Notes: generated from the sequence alone by a model not told the origin. Shown: positions 1-12,300, numbered from the stretch's first letter. The stretch: 64,000 nucleotides of DNA from Micromussa lordhowensis (GCA_964020085.1 CAXHUQ010000225.1:1-64000), one strand, 5' to 3'. Numbers and translations are program-made.

Positions 1-207
1 CGCGCGCTGGGGGTCCCCTTGGCAAATTTGACATAGCTCGGCTCCACGGCCACTTTAAGAGGCGCGGTTTGCAGCAAAATGTTGTGCTAGGTTGGCACTT
101 GAAGGAAATGGTAGTTAGAACATCATGGCATTCGCGCCAGGGTGTTTTTTCTGGCCTTCTTTTTGCAGGAGTTTGCCCTGGTCCCAACTTTGCAGAATTT
201 CAGAAAA

Positions 208-2691
208 CGCGCGCTGGGGGTCCCCTTGGCAAATTTGACATAGCTCGGCTCCACGGCCACTTTAAGAGGCGCGGTTTGCAGCAAAATGTTGTGCTAGGTT
301 GGCACTTGAAGGAAATCTTAGTTAGAACATGATGGCATTCGCGCCAGGGTGTTTTTTCTGGCCTTCTTTTTGCAGGAGTTTGCCCTGGTCCCAACTTTGC
401 AGAATTTCAGAAAACGCGCGCTGGGGGTCCCCTTGGCAAATTTGACATAGCTCGGCTCCACGGCCACTTTAAGAGGCGCGGTTTGCAGCAAAATGTTGTG
501 CTAGGTTGGCACTTGAAGGAAATCTTAGTTAGAACATGATGGCATTCGCGCCAGGGTGTTTTTTCTGGCCTTCTTTTTGCAGGAGTTTGCCCTGGTCCCA
601 ACTTTGCAGAATTTCAGAAAACGCGCGCTGGGGGTCCCCTTGGCAAATTTGACATAGCTCGGCTCCACGGCCACTTTAAGAGGCGCGGTTTGCAGCAAAA
701 TGTTGTGCTAGGTTGGCACTTGAAGGAAATCCTAGTTAGAATATGATGGCATTCGCGCCAGGGTGTTTTTTCTGGCCTTCTTTTTGCAGGAGTTTGCCCT
801 GGTCCCAACTTTGCAGAATTTCAGAAAACGCGCGCTGGGGGTCCCCTTGGCAAATTTGACATAGCTCGGCTCCACGGCCACTTTAAGAGGCGCGGTTTGC
901 AGCAAAATGTTGTGCTAGGTTGGCACTTGAAGGAAATCCTAGTTAGAACATGATGGCATTCGCGCCAGGGTGTTTTTTCTGGCCTTCTTTTTGCAGGAGT
1001 TTGCCCTGGTCCCAACTTTGCAGAATTTCAGAAAACGCGCGCTGGGGGTCCCCTTGGCAAATTTGACATAGCTCGGCTCCACGGCCACTTTAAGAGGCGC
1101 GGTTTGCAGCAAAATGTTGTGCTAGGTTGGCACTTGAAGGAAATCCTAGTTAGAATATGATGGCATTCGCGCCAGGGTGTTTTTTCTGGCCTTCTTTTTG
1201 CAGGAGTTTGCCCTGGTCCCAACTTTGCAGAATTTCAGAAAACGCGCGCTGGGGGTCCCCTTGGCAAATTTGACATAGCTCGGCTCCACGGCCACTTTAA
1301 GAGGCGCGGTTTGCAGCAAAATGTTGTGCTAGGTTGGCACTTGAAGGAAATCCTAGTTAGAACATGATGGCATTCGCGCCAGGGTGTTTTTTCTGGCCTT
1401 CTTTTTGCAGGAGTTTGCCCTGGTCCCAAGTTTGCAGAATTTCAGAAAACGCGCGCTGGGGGTCCCCTTGGCAAATTTGACATAGCTCGGCTCCACGGCC
1501 ACTTTAAGAGGCGCAGTTTGCAGCAAAATGTTGTGCTAGGTTGGCACTTGAAGAAAATCCTAGTTAGAACATGATGGCATTCGCGCCAGGGTGTTTTTTC
1601 TGGCCTTCTTTTTGCAGGAGTTTGCCCTGGTCCCAACTTTGCAGAATTTCAGAAAACGCGCGCTGGGGGTCCCCTTGGCAAATTTGACATAGCTCGGCTC
1701 CACGGCCACTTTGAGAGGCGCGGTTTGCAGCAAAATGTTGTGCTAGGTTGGCACTTGAAGGAAATCGTAGTTAGAACATGATGGCATTCGCGCCAGGGTG
1801 TTTTTTCTGGCCTTCTTTTTGCAGGAGTTTGCCCTGGTCCCAACTTTGCAGAATTTCAGAAAACGCGCGCTGGGGGTCCCTTTGGCAAATTTGACATAGC
1901 TCGGCTCCCCGGCCACTTTAAGAGGCGCGGTTTGCAGCAAAATGTTGTGCTAGGTTGGCACTTGAAGGAAATTGTAGTTAGAACATGATGGCATTCGCGC
2001 CAGGGTGTTTTTTCTGGCCTTCTTTTTGCAGGAGTTTGCCCTGGTCCCAACTTTGCAGAATTTCAGAAAACGCGCGCTGGGGGTCCCCTTGGCAAATTTG
2101 ACATAGCTCGGCTCCACGGCCACTTTAAGAGGCGCGGTTTGCAGCAAAATGTTGTGCTAGGTTGGCACTTGAAGGAAATGGTAGTTAGAACATCATGGCA
2201 TTCGCGCCAGGGTGTTTTTTCTGGCCTTCTTTTTGCAGGAGTTTGCCCTGGTCCCAACTTTGCAGAATTTCAGAAAACGCGCGCTGGGGGTCCCCTTGGC
2301 AAATTTGACATAGCTCGGCTCCACGGCCACTTTAAGAGGCGCGGTTTGCAGCAAAATGTTGTGCTAGGTTGGCACTTGAAGGAAATCCTAGTTAGAACAT
2401 GATGGCATTCGCGCCAGGGTGTTTTTTCTGGCCTTCTTTTTGCAGGAGTTTGCCCTGGTCCCAACTTTGCAGAATTTCAGAAAACGCGCGCTGGGGGTCC
2501 CTTTGGCAAATTTGACATAGCTCGGCTCCACGGCCACTTTAAGAGGCGCAGTTTGCAGCAAAATGTTGTGCTAGGTTGGCACTTGAAGGAAATGGTAGTT
2601 AGAACATGATGGCATTCGCGCCAGGGTGTTTTTTCTGGCCTTCTTTTTGCAGGAGTTTGCCCTGGTCCCAACTTTGCAGAATTTCAGAAAA
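208..2691 (+). repeat. 12-monomer block, first copy (left family)
   Basis: Twelve monomers (2484 bp) with an ordered series of variants at monomer positions 110-111 and elsewhere: CT, CT, CC with aatatg, CC, CC with aatatg, CC, CC with gcgcag, CG with ttgagagg, TG with ctttggc and ccccggcc, GG with catcatgg, CC, and GG with ctttggc and gcgcag. The same order, minus three monomers, follows at 2692. Monomer 1-207 in front of it is a GG/catcatgg type, so the pattern began before the window edge. Confidence 0.85.
829..1035 (+). repeat. Reference monomer matching the majority sequence
   Basis: This copy matches the majority base at every position I compared, so it serves as the reference. Order of landmarks (monomer positions): alternating CG 1-7; G5-T-C4 at 9-18; palindrome aaattt 24-29; tagctcggctccacgg 34-49; tttaag 54-59; ggcgcgg 61-67; dyad tttgcagcaaa 68-78; gttggcacttgaagg 91-105; variable aaatcctagttagaacatg 106-124; ggcattcgcgccaggg 127-142; T6 at 145-150; ggccttctttttgcag 153-168; tgccctggtccc 174-185; ctttgcag 188-195; gaatttcagaaaa 195-207. 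The heptamer TTTGCAG occurs three times in the same direction (68-74, 162-168, 189-195). The nine CpGs lie at 1, 3, 5, 39, 47, 63, 65, 133 and 135. Composition is 57 G and 48 C of 207. Confidence 0.95.
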
Positions 2692-4554
2692 CGCGCGCTG
2701 GGGGTCCCCTTGGCAAATTTGACATAGCTCGGCTCCACGGCCACTTTAAGAGGCGCGGTTTGCAGCAAAATGTTGTGCTAGGTTGGCACTTGAAGGAAAT
2801 CTTAGTTAGAACATGATGGCATTCGCGCCAGGGTGTTTTTTCTGGCCTTCTTTTTGCAGGAGTTTGCCCTGGTCCCAACTTTGCAGAATTTCAGAAAACG
2901 CGCGCTGGGGGTCCCCTTGGCAAATTTGACATAGCTCGGCTCCACGGCCACTTTAAGAGGCGCGGTTTGCAGCAAAATGTTGTGCTAGGTTGGCACTTGA
3001 AGGAAATCTTAGTTAGAACATGATGGCATTCGCGCCAGGGTGTTTTTTCTGGCCTTCTTTTTGCAGGAGTTTGCCCTGGTCCCAACTTTGCAGAATTTCA
3101 GAAAACGCGCGCTGGGGGTCCCCTTGGCAAATTTGACATAGCTCGGCTCCACGGCCACTTTAAGAGGCGCGGTTTGCAGCAAAATGTTGTGCTAGGTTGG
3201 CACTTGAAGGAAATCCTAGTTAGAATATGATGGCATTCGCGCCAGGGTGTTTTTTCTGGCCTTCTTTTTGCAGGAGTTTGCCCTGGTCCCAACTTTGCAG
3301 AATTTCAGAAAACGCGCGCTGGGGGTCCCCTTGGCAAATTTGACATAGCTCGGCTCCACGGCCACTTTAAGAGGCGCGGTTTGCAGCAAAATGTTGTGCT
3401 AGGTTGGCACTTGAAGGAAATCCTAGTTAGAACATGATGGCATTCGCGCCAGGGTGTTTTTTCTGGCCTTCTTTTTGCAGGAGTTTGCCCTGGTCCCAAC
3501 TTTGCAGAATTTCAGAAAACGCGCGCTGGGGGTCCCCTTGGCAAATTTGACATAGCTCGGCTCCACGGCCACTTTGAGAGGCGCGGTTTGCAGCAAAATG
3601 TTGTGCTAGGTTGGCACTTGAAGGAAATCGTAGTTAGAACATGATGGCATTCGCGCCAGGGTGTTTTTTCTGGCCTTCTTTTTGCAGGAGTTTGCCCTGG
3701 TCCCAACTTTGCAGAATTTTAGAAAACGCGCGCTGGGGGTCCCTTTGGCAAATTTGACATAGCTCGGCTCCCCGGCCACTTTAAGAGGCGCGGTTTGCAG
3801 CAAAATGTTGTGCTAGGTTGGCACTTGAAGGAAATTGTAGTTAGAACATGATGGCATTCGCGCCAGGGTGTTTTTTCTGGCCTTCTTTTTGCAGGAGTTT
3901 GCCCTGGTCCCAACTTTGCAGAATTTCAGAAAACGCGCGCTGGGGGTCCCCTTGGCAAATTTGACATAGCTCGGCTCCACGGCCACTTTAAGAGGCGCGG
4001 TTTGCAGCAAAATGTTGTGCTAGGTTGGCACTTGAAGGAAATGGTAGTTAGAACATCATGGCATTCGCGCCAGGGTGTTTTTTCTGGCCTTCTTTTTGCA
4101 GGAGTTTGCCCTGGTCCCAACTTTGCAGAATTTCAGAAAACGCGCGCTGGGGGTCCCCTTGGCAAATTTGACATAGCTCGGCTCCACGGCCACTTTAAGA
4201 GGCGCGGTTTGCAGCAAAATGTTGTGCTAGGTTGGCACTTGAAGGAAATCCTAGTTAGAACATGATGGCATTCGCGCCAGGGTGTTTTTTCTGGCCTTCT
4301 TTTTGCAGGAGTTTGCCCTGGTCCCAACTTTGCAGAATTTCAGAAAACGCGCGCTGGGGGTCCCTTTGGCAAATTTGACATAGCTCGGCTCCACGGCCAC
4401 TTTAAGAGGCGCAGTTTGCAGCAAAATGTTGTGCTAGGTTGGCACTTGAAGGAAATGGTAGTTAGAACATGATGGCATTCGCGCCAGGGTGTTTTTTCTG
4501 GCCTTCTTTTTGCAGGAGTTTGCCCTGGTCCCAACTTTGCAGAATTTCAGAAAA
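2692..4554 (+). repeat. 9-monomer copy of the preceding block, three monomers fewer
   Basis: Nine monomers (1863 bp). The first four match the first four of 208-2691 at a distance of 2484 bp. From the ttgagagg monomer (3520) onward the distance is 1863 bp. The copy therefore lacks three monomers corresponding to about 1036-1656, or the first copy gained them. Variants ttgagagg, ctttggc/ccccggcc, catcatgg and ctttggc/gcgcag follow in the same order. A private change, gaattttag, sits near 3716-3724. One ordinary monomer (4555-4761) separates this from the next block. Confidence 0.85.
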
Positions 4555-4761
4555 CGCGCGCTGGGGGTCCCCTTGGCAAATTTGACATAGCTCGGCTCCA
4601 CGGCCACTTTAAGAGGCGCGGTTTGCAGCAAAATGTTGTGCTAGGTTGGCACTTGAAGGAAATCCTAGTTAGAACATGATGGCATTCGCGCCAGGGTGTT
4701 TTTTCTGGCCTTCTTTTTGCAGGAGTTTGCCCTGGTCCCAACTTTGCAGAATTTCAGAAAA

Positions 4762-7700
4762 CGCGCGCTGGGGGTCCCTTTGGCAAATTTGACATAGCTC
4801 GGCTCCCCGGCCACTTTAAGAGGCGCGGTTTGCAGCAAAATGTTGTGCTAGGTTGGCACTTGAAGGAAATTGTAGTTAGAACATGATGACATTCGCGCCA
4901 GGGTGTTTTTTCTGGCCTTCTTTTTGCAGGAGTTTGCCCTGGTCCCAACTTTGCAGAATTTCAGAAAACGCGCGCTGGGGGTCCCCTTGGCAAATTTGAC
5001 ATAGCTCGGCTCCACGACCACTTTAAGAGGCGCGGTTTGCAGCAAAATGTTGTGCTAGGTTGGCACTTGAAGGAAATGGTAGTTACAACATCATGGCATT
5101 CGCGCCAGGGTGTTTTTTCTGGCCTTCTTTTTGCAGGAGTTTGCCCTGGTCCCAACTTTGCAGAATTTCAGAAAACGCGCGCTGGGGGTCCCCTTGGCAA
5201 ATTTGACATAGCTCGGCTCCACGGCCACTTTAAGAGGCGCGGTTTGCAGCAAAATGTTGTGCTAGGTTGGCACTTGAAGGAAATCCTAGTTAGAACATGA
5301 TGGCATTCGCGCCAGGGTGTTTTTTCTGGCCTTCTTTTTGCAGGAGTTTGCCCTGGTCCCAACTTTGCAGAATTTCAGAAAACGCGCGCTGGGGGTCCCT
5401 TTGGCAAATTTGACATAGCTCGGCTCCCCGGCCACTTTAAGAGGCGCGGTTTGCAGCAAAATGTTGTGCTAGGTTGGCACTTGAAGGAAATTGTAGTTAG
5501 AACATGATCGCATTCGCGCCAGGGTGTTTTTTCTGGCCTTCTTTTTGCAGGAGTTTGCCCTGGTCCTAACTTTGCAGAATTTCAGAAAACGCGCGCTGGG
5601 GGTCCCCTTGGCAAATTTGACATAGCTCGGCTCCACGGCCACTTTAAGAGGCGCGGTTTGCAGCAAAATGTTGTGCTAGGTTGGCACTTGAAGGAAATGG
5701 TAGTTAGAACATCATGGCATTCGCGCCAGGGTGTTTTTTCTGGCCTTCTTTTTGCAGGAGTTTGCCCTGGTCCCAACTTTGCAGAATTTCAGAAAACGCG
5801 CGCTGGGGGTCCCCTTGGCAAATTTGACATAGCTCGGCTCCACGGCCACTTTAAGAGGCGCGGTTTGCAGCAAAATGTTGTGCTAGGTTGGCACTTAAAG
5901 GAAATTGTAGTTTAAACATGATGGCATTCGCGCCAGGGTGTTTTTTCTGGCCTTCTTTTTGCAGAAGTTTGCCCTGGTCCCAACTTTGCAGAATTTCAGA
6001 AAACGCGCGCTGGGGGTCCCCTTGGCAAATTTGACATAGCTCGGCTCCACGGCCACTTTAAGAGGCGCGGTTTGCAGCAAAATGTTGTGCTAGGTTGGCA
6101 CTTGAAGGAAATCCTAGTTAGAACATGATGGCATTCGTGCCAGGGTGTTTTTTCTGGCCTTCTTTTTCAGGAGTTTGCCCTGGTCCCAACTTTGCAGAAT
6201 TTCAGAAAACGCGCGCTGGGGGTCCCCTTGGCAAATTTGACATAGCTCGGCTCCACGGCTACTTTAAGAGGCGCAGTTTGCAGCAAAATGTTGTGCTAGG
6301 TTGGCACTTGAAGGAAATCGTAGTTAGAACATGATGGCATTCGCGCCAGGGTGTTTTCTCTGGCCTTCTTTTTGCAGGAGTTTGCCCTGGTCCCAAGTTT
6401 GCAGAATTTCAGAAAACGCGCGCTGGGGGTCCCCTTGGCAAATTTGACATAGCTCGGCTCCACGGCCACTTTAAGAGGCGCAGTTTGCAGCAAAATGTTG
6501 TGCTAGGTTGGCACTTGAAGGAAATCGTAATTAGAACATGATGGCATTCGCGCCAGGGTGTTTTCTCTGGCCTTCTTTTTGCAGGAGTTTGCCCTGGTCC
6601 CAACTTTGCAGAATTTCAGAAAACGCGCGCTGAGGGTCCCCTTGGCAAATTTGACATAGCTCGGCTCCACGGCCACTTTAAGAGGCGCAGTTTGCAGCAA
6701 AATGTGGTGCTAGGTTGGCACTTGAAGGAAATTTTAGTTAGAACATGATGGCATTCGCGCCAGGGTGTTTTTTCTGGCCTTCTTTTTGCAGGAGTTTGCC
6801 CTGGTCCCAACTTTGCAGAATGTCAGAAAACGGGCGCTCGGGGTCCCCTTGGCAAATTTGACATAGCTCGGCTCTACGGCCACTTTAAGAGGCGCGGTTT
6901 GCAGCAAAATGTTGTGCTAGGTTGGCACTTGAAGGAAATCGTAGTTAGAACATGATGGCATTCGCGCCAGGGTGTTTTTTCTGGCCTTCTTTTTGCAGGA
7001 GTTTGCCCTGGTCCCAACTTTGCAGAATTTCAGAAAACGCGCGCTGGGGGTCCCCTTGGCAAATTTCACATAGCTCGGCTCCACGGCCACTTTAAGAGGC
7101 GCGGTTTGCAGCAAAATGTTGTGCTAGGTTGGCACTTGAAGGAAATCCTAGTTAGAACATGATGGCATTCGCGCCAGGGTGTTTTTTCTGGCCTTCTTTT
7201 TGCAGGAGTTTGCCCTGGTCCCAACTTTGCAGAATTTCAGAAAACGCGCGCTGGGGGTCCCCTTGGCAAATTTGACATAGCTCGGCTCCACGGCCACTTT
7301 AAGAGGCGCGGTTTGCAGCAAAATGTTGTGCTAGGTTGGCACTTGAAGGAAATCTTAGTTAAAACATGATGGCATTCGCGCCAGGGTGTTTTTTCTGGCC
7401 TTCTTTTTGCAGGAGTTTGCCCTGGTCCCAACTTTGCAGAATTTCAGAAAACGCGCGCTGGGGGTCCCCTTGGCAAATTTGACATAGCTCGGCTCCACGG
7501 CCACTTTAAGAGGCGCGGTTTGCAGCAAAATGTTGTGCTAGGTTGGCACTTGAAGGAAATCCTAGTTAGAACATGATGGCATTCGCGCCAGGGTGTTTTT
7601 TCTGGCCTTCTTTTTGCAGGAGTTTGCCCTGGTCCCAACTTTGCAGAATTTCAGAAAACGCGCGCTGGGGGTCCCCTTGGCAAATTTGACATAGCTCGGC

Positions 7701-8900
7701 TCCACGGCCACTTTAAGAGGCGCGGTTTGCAGCAAAATGTTGTGCTAGGTTGGCACTTGAAGGAAATGGTAGTTAGAACATGATGGCATTCGCGCCAGGG
7801 TGTTTTTTCTGGCCTTCTTTTTGCAGGAGTTTGCCCTGGTCCCAACTTTGCAGAATTTCAGAAAACGCGCGCTGGGGGTCCCCTTGGCAAATTTGACATT
7901 GCTCGGCTCCACGGCCACTTTAAGAGGCGCGGTTTGCAGCAAAATGTTGTGCTAGGTTGGCACTTGAAGGAAATCCTAGTTAAAACATGATGGCATTCGC
8001 GCCAGGGTTTTTTTTCTGGCCTTCTTTTTGCAGGAGTTTGCCCTTGTCCCAACTTTGCAGAATGTCAGAAAACGCGCGCTGGGGGTCCCCTTGGCAAATT
8101 TGACATAGCTCGGCTCCACGGCCACTTTAAGAGGCGCGGTTTGCAGCAAAATGTTGTGCTAGGTTGGCACTTGAAGGAAATGGTAGTTAGAACATGATGG
8201 CATTCGCGCCAGGGTGTTTTTTCTGGCCTTCTTTTTGCAGGAGTTTGCCCTGGTCCCAACTTTGCAGAATTTCAGAAAACGCGCGCTGGGGGTCCTCTTG
8301 GCAAATTTGACATTGCTCGGCTCCACGGCCACTTTAAGAGGCGCGGTTTGCAGCAAAATGTTGTGCTAGGTTGGCACTTGAAGGAAATCCTAGTTAAAAC
8401 ATGATGGCATTCGCGCCAGGGTGTTTTTTCTGGCCTTCTTTTTGCAGGAGTTTGCCCTGGTCCCAACTTTGCAGAATGTCAGAAAACGCGCGCTGGGGGT
8501 CCCCTTGGCAAATTTGACATAGCTCGGCTCCACGGCCACTTTAAGAGGCGCGGTTTGCAGCAAAATGTTGTGCTAGGTTGGCACTTGAAGGAAATTCTAG
8601 TTAGAACATGATGGCATTCGCGCCAGGGTGTTTTTTCTGGCCTTCTTTTTGCAGGAGTTTGCCCTGGTCCCAACTTTGCAGAATTTCAGAAAACGCGCGC
8701 TGGGGGTCCCCTTGGCAAATTTGACATAGCTCGGCTCCACGGCCACTTTAAGAGGCGCGGTTTGCAGCAAAATGTTGTGCTAGGTTGGCACTTGAAGGAA
8801 ATCGTAGTTAGAACATGATGGCATTCGCGCCAGGGTGTTTTTTCTGGCCTTCTTTTTGCAGGAGTTTGCCCTGGTCCCAACTTTGCAGAATTTCAGAAAA
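4762..8900 (+). repeat. 20-monomer block, first copy
   Basis: Its variants reappear in order 4553 bp later, and 4967 bp later after an extra dimer in the second copy. Markers are ccccggcc with gatgacatt (4762 monomer), ccacgacc with tacaacatcatgg (4969), gtcctaac near 5565, cttaaagg with gtagtttaaac (5797), a 1-bp deletion giving ctttttcagg near 6168 next to cgtgcc at 6137, gttttctctgg (6353, 6561), aatgtggtgc near 6702, cgggcgctcggggtcc near 6830, tttcacatag near 7066, cattgctcgg near 7897 with cccttgtccc near 8041, and ggtcctcttgg near 8292. The block includes the left-family triplet (ctttggc, catcatgg, plain). Confidence 0.9.
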
Positions 8901-9314
8901 CGCGCGCTGGGGGTCCCCTTGGCAAATTTGACATAGCTCGGCTCCACGGCCACTTTAAGAGGCGCGGTTTGCAGCAAAATGTTGTGCTAGGTTGGCACTT
9001 GAAGGAAATTTTAGTTAGAACATGATGGCATTCGCGCCAGGGTGTTTTTTCTGGCCTTCTTTTTGCAGGAGTTTGCCCTGGTCCCAACTTTGCAGAATTT
9101 CAGAAAACGCGCGCTGGGGGTCCCCTTGGCAAATTTGACATAGCTCAGCTCCACGGCCACTTTAAGAGGCGCGGTTTGCAGCAAAATGTTGTGCTAGGTT
9201 GGCACTTGAAGGAAATCCTAGTTAGAACATGATGGCATTCGCGCCAGGGTGTTTTTTCTGGCCTTCTTTTTGCAGGAGTTTGCCCTGGTCCCAACTTTGC
9301 AGAATTTCAGAAAA
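8901..9314 (+). repeat. Two monomers between the paired blocks
   Basis: Two satellite monomers, one with TT at the variable dinucleotide and one with ctcagctcc near 9146 (a G-to-A change at a CpG), have no equivalent at the end of the second copy. The copies diverge here and near 13868, so these bases mark the edge of the duplicated stretch or a later replacement. Confidence 0.7.
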
Positions 9315-12300
9315 CGCGCGCTGGGGGTCCCTTTGGCAAATTTGACATAGCTCGGCTCCCCGGCCACTTTAAGAGGCGCGGTTTGCAGCAAAATGTTGTG
9401 CTAGGTTGGCCCTTGAAGGAAATTGTAGTTAGAACATGATGACATTCGCGCCAGGGTGTTTTTTCTGGCCTTCTTTTTGCAGGAGTTTGCCCTGGTCCCA
9501 ACTTTGCAGAATTTCAGAAAACGCGCGCTGGGGGTCCCCTTGGCAAATTTGACATAGCTCGGCTCCACGACCACTTTAAGAGGCGCGGTTTGCAGCAAAA
9601 TGTTGTGCTAGGTTGGCACTTGAAGGAAATGGTAGTTACAACATCATGGCATTCGCGCCAGGGTGTTTTTTCTGGCCTTCTTTTTGCAGGAGTTTGCCCT
9701 GGTCCCAACTTTGCAGAATTTCAGAAAACGCGCGCTGGGGGTCCCCTTGGCAAATTTGACATAGCTCGGCTCCACGGCCACTTTAAGAGGCGCGGTTTGC
9801 AGCAAAATGTTGTGCTAGGTTGGCACTTGAAGGAAATCCTAGTTAGAACATGATGGCATTCGCGCCAGGGTGTTTTTTCTGGCCTTCTTTTTGCAGGAGT
9901 TTGCCCTGGTCCCAACTTTGCAGAATTTCAGAAAACGCGCGCTGGGGGTCCCTTTGGCAAATTTGACATAGCTCGGCTCCCCGGCCACTTTAAGAGGCGC
10001 GGTTTGCAGCAAAATGTTGTGCTAGGTTGGCACTTGAAGGAAATTGTAGTTAGAACATGATGGCATTCGCGCCAGGGTGTTTTTTCTGGCCTTCTTTTTG
10101 CAGGAGTTTGCCCTGGTCCTAACTTTGCAGAATTTCAGAAAACGCGCGCTGGGGGTCCCCTTGGCAAATTTGACATAGCTCGGCTCCACGGCCACTTTAA
10201 GAGGCGCGGTTTGCAGCAAAATGTTGTGCTAGGTTGGCACTTGAAGGAAATGGTAGTTAGAACATCATGGCATTCGCGCCAGGGTGTTTTTTCTGGCCTT
10301 CTTTTTGCAGGAGTTTGCCCTGGTCCCAACTTTGCAGAATTTCAGAAAACGCGCGCTGGGGGTCCCCTTGGCAAATTTGACATAGCTCGGCTCCACGGCC
10401 ACTTTAAGAGGCGCGGTTTGCAGCAAAATGTTGTGCTAGGTTGGCACTTAAAGGAAATTGTAGTTTAAACATGATGGCATTCGCGCCAGGGTGTTTTTTC
10501 TGGCCTTCTTTTTGCAGAAGTTTGCCCAGGTCCCAACTTTGCAGAATTTCAGAAAACGCGCGCTGGGGGTCCCCTTGGCAAATTTGACATAGCTCGGCTC
10601 CACGGCCACTTTAAGAGGCGCGGTTTGCAGCAAAATGTTGTGCTAGGTTGGCACTTGAAGGAAATGGTAGTTAGAACATCATGGCATTCGCGCCAGGGTG
10701 TTTTTTCTGGCCTTCTTTTTGCAGGAGTTTGCCCTGGTCCCAACTTTGCAGAATTTCAGAAAACGCGCGCTGGGGGTCCCCTTGGCAAATTTGACATAGC
10801 TCGGCTCCACGGCCACTTTAAGAGGCGCGGTTTGCAGCAAAATGTTGTGCTAGGTTGGCACTTAAAGGAAATTGTAGTTTAAACATGATGGCATTCGCGC
10901 CAGGGTGTTTTTTCTGGCCTTCTTTTTGCAGAAGTTTGCCCAGGTCCCAACTTTGCAGAATTTCAGAAAACGCGCGCGGGGGGTCCCCTTGGCAAATTTG
11001 ACATAGCTCGGCTCCACGGCCACTTTAAGAGGCGCGGTTTGCAGCAAAATGTTGTGCTAGGTTGGCACTTGAAGGAAATCGTAGTTAGAACATGATGGCA
11101 TTCGTGCCAGGGTGTTTTTTCTGGCCTTCTTTTTCAGGAGTTTGCCCTGGTCCCAACTTTGCAGAATTTCAGAAAACGCGCGCTGGGGGTCCCCTTGGCA
11201 AATTTGACATAGCTCGGCTCCACGGCCACTTTAAGAGGCGCAGTTTGCAGCAAAATGTTGTGCTAGGTTGGCACTTGAAGGAAATCGTAGTTAGAACATG
11301 ATGGCATTCGCGCCAGGGTGTTTTCTCTGGCCTTCTTTTTCCAGGAGTTTGCCCTGGTCCCAAGTTTGCAGAATTTCAGAAAACGCGCGCTGGGGGTCCC
11401 CTTGGCAAATTTGACATAGCTCGGCTCCACGGCCACTTTAAGAGGCGCAGTTTGCAGCAAAATGTTGTGCTAGGTTGGCACTTGAAGGAAATCGTAATTA
11501 GAACATGATGGCATTCGCGCCAGGGTGTTTTCTCTGGCCTTCTTTTTGCAGGAGTTTGCCCTGGTCCCAACTTTGCAGAATTTCAGAAAACGCGCGCTGG
11601 GGGTCCCCTTGGCAAATTTGACATAGCTCGGCTCCACGGCCACTTTAAGAGGCGCAGTTTGCAGCAAAATGTGGTGCTAGGTTGGCACTTGAAGGAAATT
11701 TTAGTTAGAACATGATGGCATTCGCGCCAGGGTGTTTTTTCTGGCCTTCTTTTTGCAGGAGTTTGCCCTGGTCCCAACTTTGCAGAATGTCAGAAAACGG
11801 GCGCTCGGGGTCCCCTTGGCAAATTTGACATAGCTCGGCTCTACGGCCACTTTAAGAGGCGCGGTTTGCAGCAAAATGTTGTGCTAGGTTGGCACTTGAA
11901 GGAAATCGTAGTTAGAACATGATGGCATTCGCGCCAGGGTGTTTTTTCTGGCCTTCTTTTTGCAGGAGTTTGCCCTGGTCCCAACTTTGCAGAATTTCAG
12001 AAAACGCGCGCTGGGGGTCCCCTTGGCAAATTTCACATAGCTCGGCTCCACGGCCACTTTAAGAGGCGCGGTTTGCAGCAAAATGTTGTGCTAGGTTGGC
12101 ACTTGAAGGAAATCCTAGTTAGAACATGATGGCATTCGCGCCAGGGTGTTTTTTCTGGCCTTCTTTTTGCAGGAGTTTGCCCTGGTCCCAACTTTGCAGA
12201 ATTTCAGAAAACGCGCGCTGGGGGTCCCCTTGGCAAATTTGACATAGCTCGGCTCCACGGCCACTTTAAGAGGCGCGGTTTGCAGCAAAATGTTGTGCTA

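Noticed and set aside
829..1035. tRNA-derived SINE origin, from tagctcggctccacgg resembling a tRNA A box
   Set aside because: No B box (GGTTCGANTCC-like) lies at a suitable distance, there is no poly-A or target-site duplication, and no cloverleaf can be drawn.
829..1035. Hairpin gtgc/gcac at monomer positions 84-98 and inverted ccaggg/ccctgg at 137-181
   Set aside because: Stems of only four and six bases with loops of 7 and 33 bases are expected by chance in 207 bp; no compensating changes were seen.
5797..6003. gtttaaac in the cttaaagg monomers as a special site
   Set aside because: The palindrome arises from two substitutions in one monomer lineage (5797, 10350, 10764) and is passed on with its block; nothing indicates function.
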